Assembly: GCA_031769625.1 (NCBI GenBank) | Contig: JAUIMM010000121.1 | Coordinates: 14,070,001-14,134,000, forward strand | Source of the DNA: Taudactylus pleione | Taxonomy: Eukaryota > Chordata > Amphibia > Anura > Myobatrachidae | Length of the DNA stretch: 64,000 bases | Reading direction: 5' to 3' | Shown here: in pieces, positions 1 to 10,794 of the stretch | How the letters are laid out: each line of letters starts with the position of its first letter | Position numbering within the stretch: position 1 is the first letter of the stretch | Program-made: the position numbers and the translations under genes | Notes under the pieces: generated by a model | Seen by the model: only the letters and a program-made list of their open reading frames with translations | The model's database searches: none | What the model was told of the DNA's origin: nothing

Positions 1-130
1 CCCCCTATCCAGAGAATAGATGCTGTGTGCATGCGCACAGTATCTATTCTCCTGCTGCTCACCAGGGGTGTGTGCTCCCCCTCCACAGTGAGCCATTGGA
101 TGGGCATCGTAAAGCCTCATCCAATGGCTG
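1..130. repeat. Partial palindromic repeat module at window edge
   Basis: Positions 12-51 form a near-perfect 40-bp palindrome centred on GCATGC, flanked by GAGAATAG and its complement. A second hairpin lies at 91-129 with arms around AGCCATTGGATG. The first palindrome has relatives at about 37773-37803 and 56403-56441, both inside GC-rich small elements, so this is probably the end of a non-autonomous DNA transposon cut by the window edge. No coding potential is visible. Confidence 0.35.
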
Positions 131-329
131 ACAACCATCGAATTTCCAGTATTCGATGGAAAAAGTACTCATCGAAACAGAAACATTGATGGTTGCTAAC
201 CATCGGCTTCCGATGTCCATCCCAAGTATTGGCCCAATCTCAATAGATTCCGCTGAGCACTGCACAAATCTGTGCCAGGGCCTGATTAAGGAGAGGCTGG
301 TGTAAAAGGACAAGAGCCGCGGACCACGA

Positions 330-1000
330 GAGCACTGCAGCAAGGTAAGACTGGCTGGGGAGTGGGGGCACAGAAGGGGGCCTGCCGGGACTGTCTGGGG
401 AGTGGGGGCGTAGAATGGGTGCTGCTGGGGACTGAGGACATAAATGGCTGTGGAGTGGGGACATAGAAGGGGGTTTGCTGGGGAGTGGGGACATAAAAGG
501 GGGGCTGCCGGGGCAGGCTTGGGAGTGGGGCCTTAGAAGTGGGGCTGGCCGGAGACATAGAAAAAGGGCTGCTGGGGCTGGGGACACAGAAGGGGAGCTG
601 CGGGAGCTGGCTGCCAACTTAGAAGGGGGGCTGCTGGGACTAGCTGGGGATACAAAAGAGGGGCTGCTGGAGCTGGGGACACAGAAGAGTAGCTGGCTGG
701 GGACACATAAAGGGAGCTGGTTGGGGATAGGGACACAGAAGGGGGGCTGGCTGGGGACACAGAAGGGGGACCACTGGGGACACAAAAGGGGGCTAGGGAC
801 ACAGGAGGGGTGCTGGCTCTGGACACAGAAGGGGGGCTGCTGGGGGTGGAGACGCAGAATGGCGGCTGCTGGGGACACAGAAGGGAGGCTGGCTGGGGAT
901 GACTTCTGGTGATGGGGACACAAGGGGAACTGCTGGGGATGGAGACACAGAAGTGGGACTGCTGGAGCTGGCGATAGAGAAGGGGGCTGGCTGCAGGGCT
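330..1000. repeat. G-rich minisatellite
   Basis: Irregular tandem repeats of roughly 25-35 bp built from GGGGACACAGAAGGGGG and GCTGCTGGGG blocks. The strong strand asymmetry (G-rich on plus) and lack of stop codons produce long proline-rich or glycine-rich frames that are not genes. Runs of G suggest G-quadruplex potential; this is inferred from composition only. Confidence 0.8.
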
Positions 1001-1369
1001 AGAGTTGCAGAAACATGTGGTGGGGGGGTCTGCCCTGCATTTATTACACTTATATCAGGGCAGCCAAGGAGATCCGCCTTCCTTAGTTTCCCTTCTTCCT
1101 CAGCAGAGTCACGTCAGGGCAGGCTGCTGGGGGCGATACTACAGGGGCGTTAGTTTGAAGGTAAGCAGTTTGCTGGTGCTGCACGTGGTGATGTGAGGTG
1201 AATTTTGAAGGAAGGGTTAGGGTACTGTGATGTGAATAATGAAGGAATGTGGGTGGGTGTGCTGTGATATGATGAAGGGGGGGAGTGCATTGAAGTGGGG
1301 AAGTGCTGTGAGGAGAGCATTGAAGGGAAGGGGCACTGCATCCAGACCTGCCTACTTGTCCTGTCACCC

Positions 1370-1700
1370 ACATCATCTGCCCCACATACACTCACCCTAT
1401 CACCTACCAGATCTGTCCCTATACACTTACCCAGTCACCAACAAGACCTGTCCCCGCACACTCACCCTGTTGCGTACCATAACCATCTCCGCATACTTAC
1501 CCTGTCACCTACCAGACCTGTCCCCGCACACTCACCCTGTCACATACCAGACCTGTCCCTGCACACTCACCCTGTCACCTACCAGACCTGTCCCTGCACA
1601 CTCACCCTGTCACCTACCAGACCTGTCCCCGCACACTCACCCTGTTGCTTACCATAACCGTCTCCGCACACTCACCCTGTCATCCGCCAGACCTGTATCC
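1370..1700. repeat. 35-bp tandem repeat array
   Basis: About nine copies of a 35-bp unit containing CACCTACCAGACCTGTCCC and CACACTCACCCTGT. Copies differ by a few bases, with one variant type (TTGC.TACCATAACC) appearing twice in the array. Located inside the hAT-like element at 276-3004. Confidence 0.85.
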
Positions 1701-1789
1701 AAAGATTCTCTGACCCTGCCAAACACCATACATATGCCGCCCACTGTTTCTGCTACTAACAGGTTAGGTTATTCGTCTGTTAGGGGGCT

Positions 1790-1950
1790 GGGGTATATTA
1801 TTTTTTTTCCTGTTGGGGCCAATGTATGTGTTTTATTCCTGTGGGGCCAATTGTTTTTTCCTATGGGGGCAAATGTATTTTATTTTATCCCGTGAGGAGC
1901 AATGTGTTTGTTTTTTTTCCCTGTGGAAGCCAATGTTGTGTGTTTTTTAA
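1790..1950. repeat. Short T-rich tandem repeat
   Basis: Four to five degenerate copies of a unit of about 33 bp, recognisable by TTTTTCCTGTGGGG followed by CCAATGT. It lies in the same hAT-like element as the two arrays to its left. Confidence 0.65.
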
Positions 1951-2029
1951 TATTAAAAATAGTAAAAGTATTAATTATGGGTGGATGGGGGGCGCTCAAA
2001 AAATGTCTCACACAGGGTGCTAGTGAGTG

Positions 2030-2430
2030 CTGTGAGCTGGACATTGGATGGGCCGAGGGGGTGCTGTGTGGTGGAGAGGGGAGTGCTGTGAGGTGGGAGT
2101 GAAGGGGGGAGTGCTGTGTGTTGGACAATGAAAGGGACAGTGGGTGCTGTTAGGGGGGGCAGTAAGGGAGTCAATGAGTGAGCTCTGAGGGGGTCAGTGT
2201 TATATGGAAGGAACAGGCAGTGAGACAGCTATGGAGGGGACAATCAGGGTTATATGCAGGGAGGACTATATGAGACAGCTATGAAGGGGGGCAATCAAGG
2301 TGATATGCATGGGCACTGAGACAACAATGGAGGGGGTAATCAGAGAATTATGGAGAGAGGGGGCACTGAGGTGGCTATGGAGGGAGCAGTAATATAGATA
2401 TTGGCAGGGAGAGGGCAATGAGAGAGATCC
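2030..2430. repeat. Degenerate G-rich tandem repeats
   Basis: Loosely repeated segments with GGGGGGAGTGCTGTG (left half) and GACAGCTATGGAGGGG...GGTTATATGCAGGG (right half, about 55-65 bp spacing). Too diverged to give a firm unit length. Confidence 0.5.
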
Positions 2431-3010
2431 ATGCATTCTAATGCTTTATGTTGGCAGTTACAGATTCATGGGGAGTGATCTACATTATTTGACACTTTTA
2501 AATGCCGGTATTTATTCACATTCTCTTTTCCAGCAGGTCAGAAACTTTCCAAGATTTAGACAAAACACCACCCACCCCACACCTTCCCTTTCCCCTATCG
2601 TGGTGCCCATCCCTATCAGTTCTGGATCTGCCCTTGGGTGTAACCCTGCCGAGAACAGGTGTCCAGCGGCACCTGTTCCCGGGTGGGGGCTCAGCTGCCG
2701 TGGCTGTGTTCCACAGTGAGTGCTGCAGCATACAGCACAGAGCAGTTCCCAAGTCCTTTCATCAGCATCACGTGACACATCACAACGTGATGGTGATGAG
2801 GGGACTCACGGGCAACTCTGGGGACTCAGGGGCAACTCTGCTGGAATCAGGAGGTCAGGTGAGTAATCGGGCGGGGAGAGAGGTAGTGTGTGTGCTCTAT
2901 GTGGCTTGAGCAGGGGGGAGGGGGCGGGTAGGCTCTGTGTGGCTTGGAGAGGGCCCCCACAACTTAGTTTCCCTGGGGCCCCCACAAGCTTTAATCCGGC
3001 CCTGTCTGCA

Positions 3011-3885
3011 GTGCTTTTGTGTATGACTGTAAGTAAAGGGTTAAAATTAAAAAAAATAATAATTGTGGGGTTACCCCCCAAAGAGCATAACCAGCCCGAA
3101 CATCTGAGCCCATTCTGGTACTGGAATTTTTTTGGAAAACGGCATGGAGCTTCCCCTGTATTTCTAGTAACTAACACCATGCTCACCCAGCCCTGGGTAA
3201 TGCTATAACAAGGGGACACACGTCACAGAGGGTCCCCCCCCCCCTGCCATCATATTAACCAACCCCAAACTGGTCACCCCAGCCCTGGTGATCCTTGGAG
3301 AATGATGACCCTCCCCCAAGAAAAAGTGATCCCCCTCTCGAGGACATTAGGCCCAGTAGCACCTGTACCCCCACTGTAAATAAAATATTTAAAAGACACA
3401 CACCCTTTATTACCCACTCACTCGCTCTCACACTACATACCTACGCCATGGTGCTGGTCAGTCCCCTTCTCCAGGTAGACATTCATGGGGCTTGGCAAAA
3501 TAACAAACCGTAATCCCGATCCCACGGACACGCAAGCACTGTACGTACAAACACCGATTCCCAGAGAATTACAGGACCACATGGTTTCCTGCACCTTAAC
3601 GCTGATTGGCTAAGAGTCAGGCCTCTCCCAGCCATTCAGCGGACTGTGCCATAGAAACTGCCCGCTGATTAGCTATGGCCTTACCGTGCTGGTGGTTTAG
3701 CCTGTTGATGGTTATGTTGATGGTTACTGGAAATACAGGGGGATCCCGCCCAGTTTTCCTCCCAAATTTCCAGTATCAGAACGGGCGCAAAGATCCGAGG
3801 ATGGTTATGCTTTTGGGGGAATACCCCATGCCGATTTTATTTTTTTACCCTTTATTTACACAGTTGCACAATAAAAGCTTTGGCA
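3011..3885. mobile_element. Inverted-repeat element, unclassified
   Basis: The segment 3011-3175 is clearly similar, in reverse complement, to about 3718-3885: both contain GGGTTA(A/C), CCCCCAAA.AGCATAACC, CTGGTACTGGAA-like and CTGTATTTC.AGTAAC blocks in mirrored order. Two long arms around a 540-bp centre suggest a foldback DNA element or two opposed copies of one repeat. The arms hold no protein domain. Confidence 0.5.
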
Positions 3886-4604
3886 AAACACGCAGCTCAC
3901 AGGCACTTCTATGTCATTCTTCTATCCTGCTCCACATTTTATCATGTTTTGAAACACGATTCTTAGTAAATCTGTGTGTTGTATACAGTACCTGTCTTTG
4001 GAAAGTACTCTCGTGTTGGTTCGATGGTCTATTGACTTCTATTTGCATGTTTGGTCGTCTGTTTCTGTGTGGGATCGTGTTTTTGCACTCGTGTTTGCCT
4101 TTAGTAAATTATTGAGTTGCAAAATCAGAGAATTTACCCAGAGGTGGGAGATAAGCTGGTTCTGTACCTTTTGAAAGTTTAGGACTGGAGAATAAAACAG
4201 AGTTTACCATATTTTCATTTACTGAGAAATTCCAGGAGAAAATACCTGTCAGAAGCAGCAGGTAGGATATTGCTTATCATCTGCTGTAACCAGCAGAATG
4301 CACACTATCCCTCCACATAGACCTTATAGCAGCCTGACATGTAAAAGTGGAGCGTTTTTTTAAAGTATGGATAGATTGTTATCTCTTGTGAGTCGTGTTT
4401 ATATCTCGTGTAAAATGTGGATGGAATAATACAAAATGTAGCTTCTAAAATATACAAAAAGGGGTAAATGTAAGGGGTAATCATTTGTTTGGGGGGGGGT
4501 ATTGCTTGGAGAAAAATAATCTCACAATTTTATCTCCAAGCTTCCATGAATACCTCCCACAACCACTTAACTAACTCATTGCCCCCCGCCCCCCAATAAA
4601 AAAA
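3886..4604. other. Unassigned AT-rich sequence
   Basis: No open frame with a recognisable domain, no tandem array and no terminal repeats were seen. It directly abuts the left end of DIRS copy A. Confidence 0.4.
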
Positions 4605-4639
4605 AAACAAGAGATATGGTAAGAACTTACCTTTGTTAT

Positions 4640-4790
4640 CTCTGTTTCTACGAAGTCCATAGGGTCCACAGGGTGACCTTGGGGTATAGCTGGATCCTCG
4701 GGCACCACGGAGTTAAAGCTTTTAGCTGCTCCCAGGATGCACTTGGGTCCAACCTCCCCTATACCCCGCCCCCGAGCAACAGGCACCTCA
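4640..4790. repeat. DIRS copy A inverted terminal repeat, recombinase side
   Basis: The stretch from the GGGTCCA/GGTGACCTTGGGG block to the GCCCCCGAGC and AGGCACCTCAG blocks is the reverse complement of 10545-10686, with small indels. It flanks the 3' end of the element in coding orientation. Confidence 0.88.
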
Positions 4791-4936
4791 GTTGGTAAGC
4801 AGCCCAGGCCGGAGGAGGAGACGAAACAGAGAGAAGGAAGACTGGAACACACAACAACCATACTCACAGAAATGGGAGACGGAAAACCGGTGACCAGTCA
4901 CAGAGCCCATATGAAGCCAGGTGCGTCAGGGTGGGT

Positions 4937-5052
4937 GCCCTGTGGGCCCTATGGACTTCGTAGAAACAGAGATAACAAAGGTAAGTTCTTACCATATCTC
5001 TTGTTTTCTACTTCAGGGTCCATAGGGGTCCACAGGGTGACCTTGGGGATGT
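4937..5052. repeat. DIRS copy A internal complementary region
   Basis: The right part (about 5008-5052) is the reverse complement of the extreme 10688 end of the element, and the left part (about 4937-5007) is the reverse complement of the extreme 4606 end. Read in reverse complement, it is therefore exactly the junction that forms when the two termini are joined. In the DIRS1 model this region templates completion of the ends and circle formation. Confidence 0.88.
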
Positions 5053-5091
5053 CCCAAAGCAGTCCAACTAAGGGCGGGGACGCTCCTGTGC

Positions 5092-7293
5092 TTATAGGAG
5101 AACCCGGCGCCCAAAGGATGCATCCTGAGAGGCAAAGGTGTCAAACGCATAGAACCTCAAAAAGGTCTGAATGGAAGACCAGGTGGCCGCCTTACAGAGC
5201 TGAACAGCAGAGGCGCCACGGCTAGCAGCCCAAGAAGGGCCCACGGACCGAGTGGAATGAGCCTTAACAGAGGCTGGAACAGGTAAACCCTCCTGCATAT
5301 AAGCCTCAATAATAACAGAACGAAGCCAACGGGCTAGAGTCTGTTTGTTGGCAGGCCAACCCCTCTTGTGAAAACCAAAGAGGATAAACAAAGAATCCGA
5401 CTTCCTCACAGAACTAGTCCGGTCCACATAAACCTGGAGTGCCCGGACAACGTCTAAGGAAGTCTCCCCAGCCGAAAGATCAGGCGACTGAAAGGCTGGT
5501 ACAACAATTTCCTGATTAATGTGGAACCTGGAAACCACCTTAGGCAGGAAATCAGGACGAGTGCGAAGCACCGCTCTGTCCTGATGAAAAATCAGAAAAG
5601 GGGGACGACAGGAAAGCGCCCCCAAATCTGAAACCCTCCTGGCAGAAGCAATTGCCAAGAGGAAAACAGTTTTAAAAGTTAGCCACTTGAGCTCCACTGA
5701 CTCCAAGGGCTCAAAAGGAGGACCCTGTAAGGCCCGAAGAACCACCGCCAAATCCCACGGGGCCACAGGTGGCACAAAGGGAGGCTGGATTCTCAAAACA
5801 CCCTGGAAAAAGGTGTGTACATCCGGCATAGCAGCGATCCTGCGCTGGAACCACACCGACAGAGCAGACACGTGTACCTTCAGTGAAGAAAGACGTTATC
5901 CTAAGTCCAAACCCGACTGAAGGAAAGCCAGAATACGCGAAACCCGGAACACCTGGGGATCATAGTTTCTGGCCTCACACCACTGAAAGTAAGTGTGCCA
6001 CACTCTGTGATAGATCCTCGCGGAAGCAGGCTTGCGCGCCCTCAGCATGGTGGTAATAACGGAGCTAGAAAAGCCCCGAGACCTCAGGACGGCTGTCTCA
6101 AGAGCCACGCCGTCAAAGATAGTCGACCCAGATCCGGGTGAAGACAGGGCCCCTGAGACAACAGGTCCCGCCGTTGAGGTAGGAGGTACGGAGCGTCGAT
6201 GGACAGGCTCCGCAGATCGGAGTACCACGGCCTTCTGGGCCACGCTGGGGCCACCAGGATCAGTGTGCCTCCGTCCTGTTTGAACTTGCGCAGGACCCGA
6301 GGCAGCAGAGATATCGGAGGGAACAAGTAAGCCAGTTGAAACAGCCATTTCACCGACAGCGCGTCTATCAGACTTGCGCCTGCGTCCCTTGTCCTTGACC
6401 CGTACACAGGCAGCTTGTGATTGTGACGGGACGCCATCAGGTCCAGCTCTGGCAGCCCCCACTTGTCCACGAGTAGTTGGAATACCTCTGGATGAAGCGA
6501 CCATTCCCCGGGATGCACGTCGTAACGGCTGAGGAAGTCTGCCTTCCAATTGAGGACTCCTGGGATGAAAACTGCCGAGAGAGCTGGAAGATAGCGCTCC
6601 GCCCAAGCAAGGACGCAGGACACCTCCGACATCGCAGCTCGACTGCGAGTCCCTCCCTGGTGATTGATGTACGCCACCGTGGTGGCGTTGTCTGACTGCA
6701 CCTGAACGGCCCTTCCGTGAAGAGCGGTGCCGCATGACTGTAGGGCTCTGTATACTGCCCGCAGTTCCAGGATGTTGATGGGAAGAATCGCTTCCTCCGC
6801 CGACCAACGACCCTGAAGTGACAAGGAGCCTGTCACCGCCCCCCAACCCCGGAGACTGGCATCTGTCGTGAGCAGAACCCATTCCGGGATCCAAAAGGGG
6901 CGCACCTCTAGGAGATGAGCTGTCTGCAGCCACCAGGCTAGGGACAGACGCACCTCCGAGGACAACACCAGCATCTGAGAGCGGATCCTGTGCGGCAATG
7001 CGTTCCATTCCGAAAGAATCAGCCCCTGCAGGGGCCTGGAATGGAACTGGGCAAATTCCACCATGTCGAATGCCGACACCATGGACCCCAAAACTCTCAT
7101 CGCTGAGTGCACCGACACTCTGCCACTGCTCAGACAACTGTGAATCCGCAGCTGTAAGGAGGAGACCTTCTCTGGAGTCAGAAAAATCCGTTGCTGACGA
7201 GAGTCCAGCAGGGCCCCCAAATGAACCATCCGTTGTGATGGGATGAGGGAGGATTTCTTCCAGTTGATTAACCAGCCGTGCGCCTGTAGACAA
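5092..7293 (-). pseudogene. DIRS copy A tyrosine recombinase (broken)
   Basis: Integrase-type enzyme expected to insert the circular DNA copy. The recognisable recombinase core runs from about 6117 to 5092 (minus). Catalytic features visible in order: the first arginine in SARRVSDLGAL, the H-x-x-R box HSTRS, and the nucleophile tyrosine in FLRFYAFD. A single TAA at about 5896 interrupts the frame just before SSLKVHVSALSVW; copy B reads a leucine codon (TTA) there. The same frame is open upstream to 7293, overlapping the RT gene, as is usual for DIRS recombinases. Confidence 0.85.
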
Positions 7294-8027
7294 GCGACCG
7301 TCAGGTGGAGATGCTGGATCAGTACCTCCGGGGAGCTTGCCAGCAAGAGGAGATCGTCTAGATACGGTAGCAACCGTATCCCCTGGCTCCGAAGGTGAGC
7401 CGCCATGACCGCCATCACGTTGGTAAATACCTTTAAGAGACCAAAGGGTAGAGCCCTGAATTGGTAGTGGTTGTGGAGAATAGCAAACCGCAGAAACCGT
7501 TGGTGCAATGTTGCTATAGGCACATGGAGATAGGCGTCCTGGATATCCAGGGAGACCATATAATCCCCCGGTTCAATCGCCAGTATGATGGAACGCAAAG
7601 TTTCCATCCTGAATTTGGGAACCCTGAGAAACCTGTTCAGGGACTTCAAATTGAGGATGGGGCGATGAGAGCCATTGGGTTTCTGCACCAGAAACAGCGT
7701 AGAGTAATACCCCATCCCACGTTGAGACTGTGGTACGGGTATAATGACCCCCGCCATCAGCAAGGCCTCTATGGCTTCCTGAACCTGCAAGGCCTTGGTT
7801 TTGTCCTGAGAAGGACTTGTGCAAAAAAACTGGCAAGGCGGCCTGTGCCGAAAAGACAGGGCGTACCCCTGGGAGACCACTTCTCGCACCCAGGCATCCG
7901 TGGTGGTATTGTGCCAGCACTGGGCGAATTGAAGAAGTCGGCCTCCCACTCTGGGGTCCCCCAGAGGGAGGCCCGTCCCATCACGCAGAAGGCTTATCTT
8001 CTGGCTTGGAAGAAGGGCGCCTAGCAC
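6084..8027 (-). CDS. DIRS copy A reverse transcriptase / RNase H / methyltransferase-like
   Basis: An uninterrupted 647-residue frame. Residues of about 100-330 are reverse transcriptase: LVQKPNGSHRPILNLKSLN, SLDIQDAYLHV and the catalytic YLDD. RNase H follows, with TTDASLRGWGA, a downstream E, and QSDNATTVAYINHQGG. The C-terminal part (LDLMASRHNHKLPVYGSR... and PPISLLPRVL... near WPRRPWY) resembles the Dam-like methyltransferase region of DIRS elements. It overlaps the end of gag by 47 bases and the recombinase frame by over a kilobase. Against copy B it lacks three residues in the PFGLSSAPRVF block (here PFGLLKVF), so activity is doubtful although the frame is open. Confidence 0.88.
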   Translation of the reverse strand: MLGALLPSQKISLLRDGTGLPLGDPRVGGRLLQFAQCWHNTTTDAWVREVVSQGYALSFRHRPPCQFFCTSPSQDKTKALQVQEAIEALLMAGVIIPVPQSQRGMGYYSTLFLVQKPNGSHRPILNLKSLNRFLRVPKFRMETLRSIILAIEPGDYMVSLDIQDAYLHVPIATLHQRFLRFAILHNHYQFRALPFGLLKVFTNVMAVMAAHLRSQGIRLLPYLDDLLLLASSPEVLIQHLHLTVACLQAHGWLINWKKSSLIPSQRMVHLGALLDSRQQRIFLTPEKVSSLQLRIHSCLSSGRVSVHSAMRVLGSMVSAFDMVEFAQFHSRPLQGLILSEWNALPHRIRSQMLVLSSEVRLSLAWWLQTAHLLEVRPFWIPEWVLLTTDASLRGWGAVTGSLSLQGRWSAEEAILPINILELRAVYRALQSCGTALHGRAVQVQSDNATTVAYINHQGGTRSRAAMSEVSCVLAWAERYLPALSAVFIPGVLNWKADFLSRYDVHPGEWSLHPEVFQLLVDKWGLPELDLMASRHNHKLPVYGSRTRDAGASLIDALSVKWLFQLAYLFPPISLLPRVLRKFKQDGGTLILVAPAWPRRPWYSDLRSLSIDAPYLLPQRRDLLSQGPCLHPDLGRLSLTAWLLRQPS

Positions 8028-9524
8028 TCCAGGCTTGCTTCTTTGGCTTTGAGGCGGTCTTGGGTGCAGACTGCCTCGGGAAGGACTGACCCTTTGCCTT
8101 GCCCTGAACCCGAAAGGAACGAAACGCCGAGCTCCGGACCTTAGCAGGTGTAGTAGCTGAAGGGAGGAAGGCTGACTTGGATTTTGCCAGGATATCTACT
8201 ATTTTGTCCAGGTCCGGACCAAATAGTAATTCCCCATTAAAAGGTAAGGCCTCCAAGCCTTTCTTTGAATCCGCGTCTGCTCTCCAAGACCGCAACCACA
8301 AGGATCTACGAGCAGACACTGCTGCCGCCGAAACCCTAGAGGTCAACAGGCTAGCATCCAAAGATGCTTCTCCAATGTAGGAGGCGGCATCTCTCATCTG
8401 TCCCAACAACGCCCTCTGGACGTCCGGAGATTCATCCGTAAACGTGTCCTCCAAGGCGTTGGCCCACCCCTCAATGGCCTTGGCCACCCAGGAGATGGCC
8501 ATGGACCACCGGGCTACAGCCCCTGAGAGAGAATAAATAGACTTTAGACAAGTCTCCACCTTCCTGTCCGTAGGATCCTTCAGCGAGGATATAGAAGGCA
8601 ATGGAAAAGTAGCACTCCTGATGAGGCGTGTTACATGGGAATCGACTGCAGGCGGAGTTTCCCATTTCTTACAATGTGCTTCCGGGAATGGATAATTGGA
8701 CGCCAAGCGTTTCTGTGGCAGGAAACGCTTACTGGGCGTCTGCCAGGCCACCGCCATGTGATCAGTCAACTGATCAGACAAGGGGAATGCTGTAGAAGTA
8801 ACCTTAGCTTTTTTAAAACTAGGATACCTTGACTTGGGAGCGGGTGCCTCATCCTCAATTAGAAGAATGGCCCGCACCACCTTAACCAGAGCCCGCACAT
8901 TGATGGAAGACTTAGTGTCTACCTCCTGGACTGAGGCATCTGAGGCTGAGTCATCCTGCACCTCACCATCATCCGAGGACCCCTCAGAATCCGAAAGATG
9001 CGCAGCCTGTGCCATGACTGAGCGTTTAGACGCCCTGGAGGGCACGTCATTGCGCAACATCGACTGAAAAGCCGAAGATGCTGCCGCCAAATCTTGGACA
9101 GTGTGGGAAAGCGCATCCACCCAGGGTGGAGGAGCTGTCACAGGAGCCTGAAACGGCACCACAGCCGGCCGTGCCACAGGGGTGGACTGAATATACATTG
9201 GCAACCCCGCATAGGGACCAACAGGCTGAGACCCCGGGGGAGTCTGCAATAATTGTGGGACACCCGGGGGATGGCAGGCTGGGGCAACGCCCTAGTAGGG
9301 GCGGCAGTCGGGACCGACAGACGGTCCGCGATGGACACCAGCACCTGGGAAAACATCGCCCATGGTGGCTCCTGCGACATGGGAGGTTTAGATGTACCAG
9401 GGACCGCCTGGCACCGTCCAAACAGGCCGTCCTGTGACAAATCCTCCCTATCCACTCCTGCAGAACAGCGCCTGCAGGAGAACAATGCCGGAGCCCCGGA
9501 GTGCTCAATCTCCTCCTCAGACAT
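7981..9524 (-). pseudogene. DIRS copy A gag-like protein (frameshifted)
   Basis: Structural protein of the DIRS element. It starts MSEEEIEHSGAP at 9524 and has a CRRC...CGRC pair that may bind zinc (residues of about 17-37). A frameshift near 9260-9285 moves the rest into another frame, which then runs open to 7981 with acidic, serine-rich middle and basic C-terminal tail (KPKKQAWSARRPSSK). The counterpart in copy B is continuous, which is how the shift is recognised. The tail overlaps the RT start. Confidence 0.82.
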
Positions 9525-10544
9525 GACTTAGGAAGAAAACGTGCGCACTCACCAGTGTGCTGAACAACAGCCCACAATATGGCACCGTGTAGCACACAAC
9601 TGTATGTGACGGACCTCACAAATACGTGATCTATATAAGAGAGGTCAGTAGAAATGCCCTTCCCCCGCACACCTGTAGGGCTTGTAGGAGAAGGAAAGGG
9701 AAAGGTAAAGGCTGACAGTAAGTAGAAATAAGCACAGACAGGCAGCACTAGCAAAAGTCACATACCATGCAGGAAGATATACTCACTGCACCTTTCCACT
9801 ACAATCAACCTCCCAGATTCAGTGTCTGGGAGGGCTATAGTGCTGTGTACACTGTCCTTGTCGGGGGAGAGGTACACAGGGGGACCGGTCCGCGTGCTCC
9901 CTGAAGATCTGCGCTGCCAGTAAGAAAATGGCCGCTGGAGACCTCAGAGGAGTGGCCGAGTAATCTGCAGCTCAGCGACGCCAGACTCCGAGCTGAAAGG
10001 CGCGCTGAGCTGAGGGGAGGAGCCGCTGACAGGGAAGGCTTCCTCCCCTGGCTAGCATATTTAACCCCCAAGGTTGCGGCATCCCGCTTGCCGCTTAATT
10101 TACCCTAGTGGTCTGGCGGGGTATGCCTCCGATGGAGGGGGGGCCCGCCGCCACCGCTAGCGCCCCCGGTCTGTCCCCTAGACCGGGGGCATGGGACTGC
10201 ATACAAAAAGGCATTACCCGCGCACCAGCGCTAATCAGCGGTGCGCGGCTTACCTTAAGCTCCCCGGCGTCTTCCGGCAGCAGTCCCGGGGGAAACCAGA
10301 GTCCGGCTAGTACAGACTCTGGCTTCCCCCGCCGCGATCCCCAGTTCAGTGCTGGCGCCGCGGCGCCAGCAGGGAGAAGGAGCGGCAGCGTGGGCGTCTG
10401 TACAGACAGCCCAGCGCTGCCGCTCTGGAGAACAAAACTAATGTAAAAATAAATTTAAACTAGTTAAATAAAAAGCTTTAGGGGGCTGCTCCTGCAGCCC
10501 CCCCCGCAGGGTGACCCGACTCCGGCCGGGCACATCTCAAACTG

Positions 10545-10688
10545 AGGTGCCTGTGGCTCGGGGGCGGGGTATAGGGGAGGTTGGACCCAAGTGCATCCTG
10601 GGAGCAGCTAAAAGCTTTAACTCCGTGGTGCCCGAGGATCCAGGATCCAGCTATACCCCAAGGTCACCCTATGGACCCTGAAGTAGAA
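10545..10688. repeat. DIRS copy A inverted terminal repeat, gag side
   Basis: Reverse complement of 4640-4790. The interval 9525-10544 between gag and this repeat is GC-rich, has no domain-bearing frame and is likely the untranslated leader of the element. Confidence 0.85.
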
Positions 10689-10794
10689 AAAAAAGTTTTC
10701 TTTAATGTTTTTTATATTTAAAAATATATTTAGATATTTTATTTAAAAATATATATACCTAGGAGGTGTTTTGCACCCCCACATGTCCTTAGGC

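Larger units (their letters stand above)
276..3004. mobile_element. hAT-like non-autonomous element filled with minisatellites
   Basis: The left end starts CAGGGCCTGATTAA and the right end is the complement of CAGGGCCGGATTAA, so terminal inverted repeats match at 13 of 14 positions; this CAGGG start is typical of hAT elements. The flanking 8-mers (268-275 and 3005-3012) match only loosely, so a target duplication is not proven. Most of the interior is tandem repeats. No transposase domain is recognisable; long open frames here are by-products of the repeat composition. Confidence 0.5.
4606..10688 (-). mobile_element. DIRS1-type tyrosine-recombinase retrotransposon, copy A
   Basis: About 6.1 kb, coding strand minus. 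It has inverted terminal repeats (about 4640-4790 against 10545-10686), an internal complementary region next to the recombinase end (4937-5052), and three overlapping frames in the order gag, RT-RNase H-methyltransferase-like, tyrosine recombinase. That organisation is diagnostic of the DIRS1 group, which integrates through a circular intermediate and leaves no target duplication; none is seen here. The gag and recombinase frames are broken, so this copy is dead. A second copy in the same orientation lies at 39501-45602. Confidence 0.93.

Noticed and set aside
240..923. Long proline/serine-rich protein gene on the minus strand
   Set aside because: The frame lies wholly in a minisatellite whose G-rich strand lacks stop codons; parallel frames are equally open.
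4605..5010. Functional intron or splice signals (AGGTAAGT) at the DIRS end
   Set aside because: The motif is part of the terminal/complementary repeat and occurs in both orientations; no exon-like frame adjoins it.
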